This document shows positions 23,691 to 26,932 of a DNA stretch of 26,932 nucleotides, in pieces. The DNA is from Desulfovibrio sp. UBA2564. GTDB lineage: Bacteria; Desulfobacterota; Desulfovibrionia; Desulfovibrionales; Desulfovibrionaceae. The notes under the pieces were generated by a model that did not search any database, was not told the origin of the DNA, and saw only the letters and a program-made list of their open reading frames with translations. Location: positions 1 through 26,932 of the forward strand of contig DDLU01000135.1 in NCBI GenBank assembly GCA_002340305.1, in the 5' to 3' direction. Within the stretch, counting starts at the first letter, position 1. Each line of letters begins with the position of its first letter. Both the position numbers and the translations under genes were made by a program.

Positions 23691-25882
23691 AGAAATTTTA
23701 TCACGATGATTGTGCAGTCGTCTTCGAGAGGCAGGCCATTGCGATGGGCCGCTACTTCAATAAGGATATTATCAGCCATTTCCTGTGATGTTTTATGGTA
23801 GTTGTCGCGTATTATCTGTTGCAAGCGGTCTTTACCGAACTGTTTACCCGCCGGGCTGTGAGCCTCCCAGATACCGTCTGTGTAGAGGACAAGGATTTGC
23901 CCCCGTTCCATTTGGGTCAAGTATTCCCTGTAAACGTATGTTTCATCAACGCCTAGAGCCAGACCTTCTCCGAGCAATTGCTCGAAGCTGTCAGTTTCAG
24001 GAGAGTAAACTAGCCCCGGATCATGTCCGGCCCTGATCCAGTTGATTGTTCTTTGCTCTGTGTTGCAGATAGCCACGAACATGGTCATGAAATGCCCGGT
24101 CTGGGCACAGTCTTTGCTTACCAGTCTATTGACTTCCATTGCGCTTTCAACCAGCGATCTGCCACGGCCCGAAAGGGCACGCATGTAAGCACGGGCACTG
24201 GTCATGAGCAATGCCGCACTTACTCCATGCCCGGATACATCACCGATGGCGGTTGCGAAAGTTTTGGTCCCACAGGTGGCGCAGCCGACAAAGTCATAAT
24301 AATCTCCGCCGGTTTGTTCAGAGAAGGTGCAGCGGGCACCGATGTTGACCCCTTCTACTTCCGGAGGGGACTGCGGGAAAAGAGATTGCTGTGCTTCGTC
24401 CGCAAGGCTGAGGGCCTGCCGGATTTTGGAATGTTCGCGAAGCTGTGGAACCATGTAGTTGAAGCTCTGGGCCAGATCGCCCAGTTCATCGGTGGCGTGG
24501 AAATCCGCACGGGCATTCCAGTCTCCTTCACCTACTTTCAGCATGGCTTCTGAAAGTTTGCTGATGGGGTTGGCTATGCTGCGGGAGACAAAATAGGCCA
24601 CAATAGCGATGCAGATGATAACCACAAAAGCGATAAGGGATGTCCCTTCGTATTGGTTGGTTATGCTTTCGCGCACGTATTGCTCAGCTTCATCCGCTTC
24701 GGCTGTGAATTCATGGACCGGAGTTATAATCAGCACCGCCAGATAGGTATTGATAGGGCTATAGGTCCAAAGGGATGGAATGCCGTTGTAGTCCATATGT
24801 AGAACGCCTGAGTTCTTTTCCTCAATATCCGCAACCAAGGTTTTGAATTCCGGGGTATCTTCGCTAATCCACTGCGGTTCGGGTGGACGAAGCCAGAATC
24901 GCCCTTTGGATGTGTCTGTAGTTTTAAAGCTTGTGTCATCGCCAACTTTACCTACGATCAGAAGCGAGTTGTCCTTATAAAAACTTTCGCTGCCTGCTGA
25001 AACCATCATGACTTCAGCTGCGTTACTTTTACTCCCGGTAAAAGAACCTTCGATTATTGATCCTACCGGTATGACAATGGAGGCTGCCCCGATGAATTTG
25101 TTTCCATCCATTATGGGAGAAGAGATTCTGTAGCAGAGGGTTCTGGTCGCCGGATCGGGAGTGGGCAGAGTCCAATTTGATCCCATGTTTTTTTTGGTGT
25201 CCTCGTACCAAACGTGTTTTCTGGCATCATAGTTACGAGGAAATGAATTGTGTCCCGGATAGCTGGCGACAATACCGTTATCAAGAATGATTTCCTGCCA
25301 GAGAACCAGATTTTGTAAATCAGCAGCGCATGTTTTAAAATCATCAAGCAACGGGGCCAGCTTGTTTATATCAGCCATGGCTTCATCGCGGGGAAGCTTT
25401 TTGGGTATCCAGAATGAAATATGATTAAGGGTAATGGCCAGATCAACCAGATCACCGCGTTGTACGCCAGCCATGTCGGTGTGTTCATTCTTACGGTTTA
25501 CGCCTTTGCCCATCAGGGCTTGTTTTTTATAGCCGGCTTTGTGGATGAATTCCGGTTCGTTAATCGTCTTGAACGGAGTGGTGATGAACGGTTCGTCCGC
25601 TTGCGGTGCAGTGTCATTGTCTGTCAGGCGTAGCTCTGCTTCACCTTGAATACTTTTCAGCGTGGTGTTGTAAAGTCGCTCTTCAAGATCCACCAGCACC
25701 GCAGCCCCCTTGGCCTGATCAGCAAGGTTCTGGGTGGCCCGTTCAAGTAAGGTCACGCGGGTTTGGGTCTGCAAATCTGCCCCCAGCTCCTTTAGGGAAT
25801 TCAGGCCGTGCGTTTTAAGCACGAATAAAGGAGCCAGTGAAAAGGTAAGCAGGACAATGAGGATTTTCCAGCGGATTTTCAT
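23687..25882 (-). CDS. SpoIIE-type PP2C phosphatase with Cache and HAMP domains
   Basis: A 731-residue membrane receptor. Helix about 7-24, a large periplasmic part about 30-410 containing a dCache-like sensor (HVWYEDTKKNMGSNW, then CYRISSPIMDGNKFIGAASIVIPV), helix about 414-433, HAMP about 435-487, a linker with QQSLFPQSPP, then a PP2C/SpoIIE domain about 510-731. Metal-binding motifs are intact: GGDYYDF (525-531), GDVSGHGVSAALLM (547-560), LYTDGIWEA and EDDCTIIVIK near the end. Such proteins dephosphorylate a serine on a STAS-domain anti-sigma antagonist or a similar partner; no STAS or anti-sigma gene lies in this window. First of three tightly packed genes. The ATG lacks a strong ribosome-binding site. 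Confidence 0.92.
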   Translation of the reverse strand: MKIRWKILIVLLTFSLAPLFVLKTHGLNSLKELGADLQTQTRVTLLERATQNLADQAKGAAVLVDLEERLYNTTLKSIQGEAELRLTDNDTAPQADEPFITTPFKTINEPEFIHKAGYKKQALMGKGVNRKNEHTDMAGVQRGDLVDLAITLNHISFWIPKKLPRDEAMADINKLAPLLDDFKTCAADLQNLVLWQEIILDNGIVASYPGHNSFPRNYDARKHVWYEDTKKNMGSNWTLPTPDPATRTLCYRISSPIMDGNKFIGAASIVIPVGSIIEGSFTGSKSNAAEVMMVSAGSESFYKDNSLLIVGKVGDDTSFKTTDTSKGRFWLRPPEPQWISEDTPEFKTLVADIEEKNSGVLHMDYNGIPSLWTYSPINTYLAVLIITPVHEFTAEADEAEQYVRESITNQYEGTSLIAFVVIICIAIVAYFVSRSIANPISKLSEAMLKVGEGDWNARADFHATDELGDLAQSFNYMVPQLREHSKIRQALSLADEAQQSLFPQSPPEVEGVNIGARCTFSEQTGGDYYDFVGCATCGTKTFATAIGDVSGHGVSAALLMTSARAYMRALSGRGRSLVESAMEVNRLVSKDCAQTGHFMTMFVAICNTEQRTINWIRAGHDPGLVYSPETDSFEQLLGEGLALGVDETYVYREYLTQMERGQILVLYTDGIWEAHSPAGKQFGKDRLQQIIRDNYHKTSQEMADNILIEVAAHRNGLPLEDDCTIIVIKFL

Positions 25883-25957
25883 AATAGTATTAGAACCTAT
25901 CCAAAATTAATATTCAATGAAGAATACGTTTAAAACATCCGCTTTTTTTTGTTGAAA

Positions 25958-26641
25958 TTAATTAAAGAATGCGGTCAAGGCAATGACTACCCCTAAGGAC
26001 GGCAGCAGATTCGCAAGGTTAATCTTTTTGATATCAAGCAGGGTCAGGCTGATGCCGATGATGAGCAGTCCCCCGGTAGCAGTGAGCTGGGAGATAATCA
26101 TCGGAGAGAACCATTCCTGAAATGATCCAGCGAAAAGGGTTAGCGCACCTTGATAGATGATGACCGGAATGAAGGAAAAGAGCACCCCGATACCGTATGA
26201 AGAGGCAAGAGCGATAGCGGCGAATCCGTCCAACATGGCTTTGGTGAAAAGAATGGTGGTGTCGCCGTTGATCCCCTCCTCGAAAGAACCGATAATAGCC
26301 ATGGCCCCTATGCAGAAGATCAGGGAAGCAGTTATCATACCATCTATGAAGCCGGTATCCTTGGAGCCGACTCTTTTTTTTAGCCATCCGGCTCCGCGTT
26401 CGAAGAGAGTATCAAGACGCATTAATTCTCCGGCAATGCCGCCAATGATAAGGCTGAAAATCACCACAAGGATGTCTTCAACTTTCAAAGACATTTGAAT
26501 ACCAATAAGCAGAACGCCGAGGCCCAGAGCCTGAAATATAATTTCCCTGATACGTTCAGGAAATCTGCTGTGCAGGAGAATACCGATAATGGAACCGCCG
26601 ATAATTGCGGCACCGTTGACAAGCGAGCCGATTGGAATCAT
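25958..26641 (-). CDS. DUF554 family membrane protein (YqgA/YdfK-like)
   Basis: A 227-residue inner-membrane protein of the DUF554 family, recognised from MIPIGSLVNGAAIIGGSIIG at the start, GVLLIGIQMSL, GELMRLD, and FIDGMITASLIFCIGAMAIIGS in the middle. About six to seven helices. Function is not established for the family. It is preceded by AAAGAGA. The SpoIIE gene starts 75 bases after its stop on the same strand; no terminator hairpin is evident between them, so readthrough is possible. Confidence 0.88.
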   Translation of the reverse strand: MIPIGSLVNGAAIIGGSIIGILLHSRFPERIREIIFQALGLGVLLIGIQMSLKVEDILVVIFSLIIGGIAGELMRLDTLFERGAGWLKKRVGSKDTGFIDGMITASLIFCIGAMAIIGSFEEGINGDTTILFTKAMLDGFAAIALASSYGIGVLFSFIPVIIYQGALTLFAGSFQEWFSPMIISQLTATGGLLIIGISLTLLDIKKINLANLLPSLGVVIALTAFFN

Positions 26642-26705
26642 GGGAATCTCTTTCTTCGTAGGATTAATAAAAGGAAGTTAGAAATAGCATCGAGTTATCT
26701 GCTTT

Positions 26706-26735
26706 ACAATAGAGTAAAGTAGTATGTCCGTGCAA
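26706..26735 (-). promoter_or_regulatory. Candidate sigma-70 promoter for the DUF554 gene
   Basis: On the minus strand TTGCAC (26735-26730) and TATTGT (26711-26706) are 18 bases apart, about 60 bases before the start codon. Confidence 0.4.
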
Positions 26736-26799
26736 TTTTAGCCATTAAGGATAAAGGCGGGCAAAATGATTATCATGTCCATATCTTGCTAAATACGAC

Positions 26800-26828
26800 T
26801 TGACAGTCTTAAGTTCATCTAATATTAA
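26800..26828 (+). promoter_or_regulatory. Sigma-70 promoter of the tRNA-Leu gene
   Basis: Consensus TTGACA at 26800-26805 and TATTAA at 26823-26828 with an ideal 17-base spacer; transcription would begin near 26835, about nine bases before the tRNA. Confidence 0.75.
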
Positions 26829-26843
26829 CAATCCCTCACGCAT

Positions 26844-26930
26844 GCCGGGATGGCGGAATTGGTAGACGCAGCGGACTCAAAATCCGCCGGGTTCACGCCC
26901 TTGCGAGTTCGAGTCTCGCTCCCGGTACCA
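26844..26930 (+). tRNA. tRNA-Leu, anticodon CAA
   Basis: An 87-nt class II tRNA. Acceptor arm GCCGGGA pairs with TCCCGGT (first pair G-U), followed by discriminator A and encoded CCA ending at 26930. The anticodon stem GCGGA/TCCGC encloses loop CTCAAAA, giving anticodon CAA, which reads UUG. A long variable arm is formed by GGG-TTCA-CGCCC type sequence, and the T arm carries GTTCGAGTC. D-loop has GGTAGA. All arms are complete. Confidence 0.97.
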
Positions 26931-26932
26931 GA

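Noticed and set aside
24023..24553. 176-residue open frame antisense to the SpoIIE gene
   Set aside because: Lies opposite the conserved phosphatase domain and shows no family signature.
26844..26930. tRNA-Leu as an attachment site for an integrated element
   Set aside because: No integrase, phage gene or partial tRNA repeat is visible in the window, and the sequence ends two bases after the tRNA.
1..26932. CRISPR array, insertion sequence or phage remnant
   Set aside because: No regularly spaced repeats, transposase-like frames or terminal inverted repeats were found on reading through.

Overview
The window reads like a chromosomal stretch of a moderate-GC, free-living Gram-negative bacterium rich in signalling genes. 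The mix is HD-GYP proteins, a CheX phosphatase next to a HEAT-repeat/receiver protein, hybrid histidine kinases, a SpoIIE phosphatase with HAMP and Cache domains, DUF1786 and LOG. It suggests a marine Desulfovibrionaceae-type sulfate reducer. That placement is inference from gene content and style; no taxonomic marker gene is present. I see no insertion sequence, integrase, phage gene or CRISPR array. Coding density is high and no gene-free stretch exceeds 300 bases; the longest gaps are the divergent promoter regions near 3436-3649, 6840-7066 and 19487-19725, plus 13898-14107 and 26642-26843.

Layout. Positions 1-2370 hold the tail of a cut-off gene, a translationally coupled pentapeptide-repeat protein, a convergent small membrane protein and an AEC-family permease. 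Positions 2368-6839 hold an intact HD-GYP phosphodiesterase, a 59-residue protein, and a two-gene minus-strand unit of a CNT nucleoside transporter followed by a CBS-containing ClC transporter. Positions 7067-9149 hold CheX and a HEAT-repeat/receiver fusion. Positions 9197-11149 hold a membrane-anchored lipase-like hydrolase divergent from a DUF1786 protein. Positions 11280-18235 hold two hybrid histidine kinases, one with two PAS domains and one with fourteen beta-propeller motifs, separated by a small unknown gene between strong terminators. An ornithine aminotransferase (rocD) lies upstream of the second kinase.

Positions 19726-22194 hold a response regulator with a degenerate HD-GYP domain, followed by a DUF3391/HD-GYP protein whose reading frame breaks at an A7 run. 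Positions 22235-25882 (minus strand) are a tightly packed unit: a SpoIIE-type phosphatase receptor, a multi-pass membrane protein and a LOG-type nucleotide hydrolase. A DUF554 membrane protein and a tRNA-Leu(CAA) with a clear promoter close the window.

The common theme is phosphorelay and cyclic-di-GMP signalling: three HD-GYP-type proteins (one intact, one pseudo-enzyme, one frameshifted), two hybrid kinases, a receiver fused to HEAT repeats, a CheY-P phosphatase and a PP2C phosphatase. The best candidates for something undescribed are the CheX/HEAT-receiver pair, the pseudo-HD-GYP plus slippery HD-GYP pair, and the SpoIIE/membrane/LOG operon.
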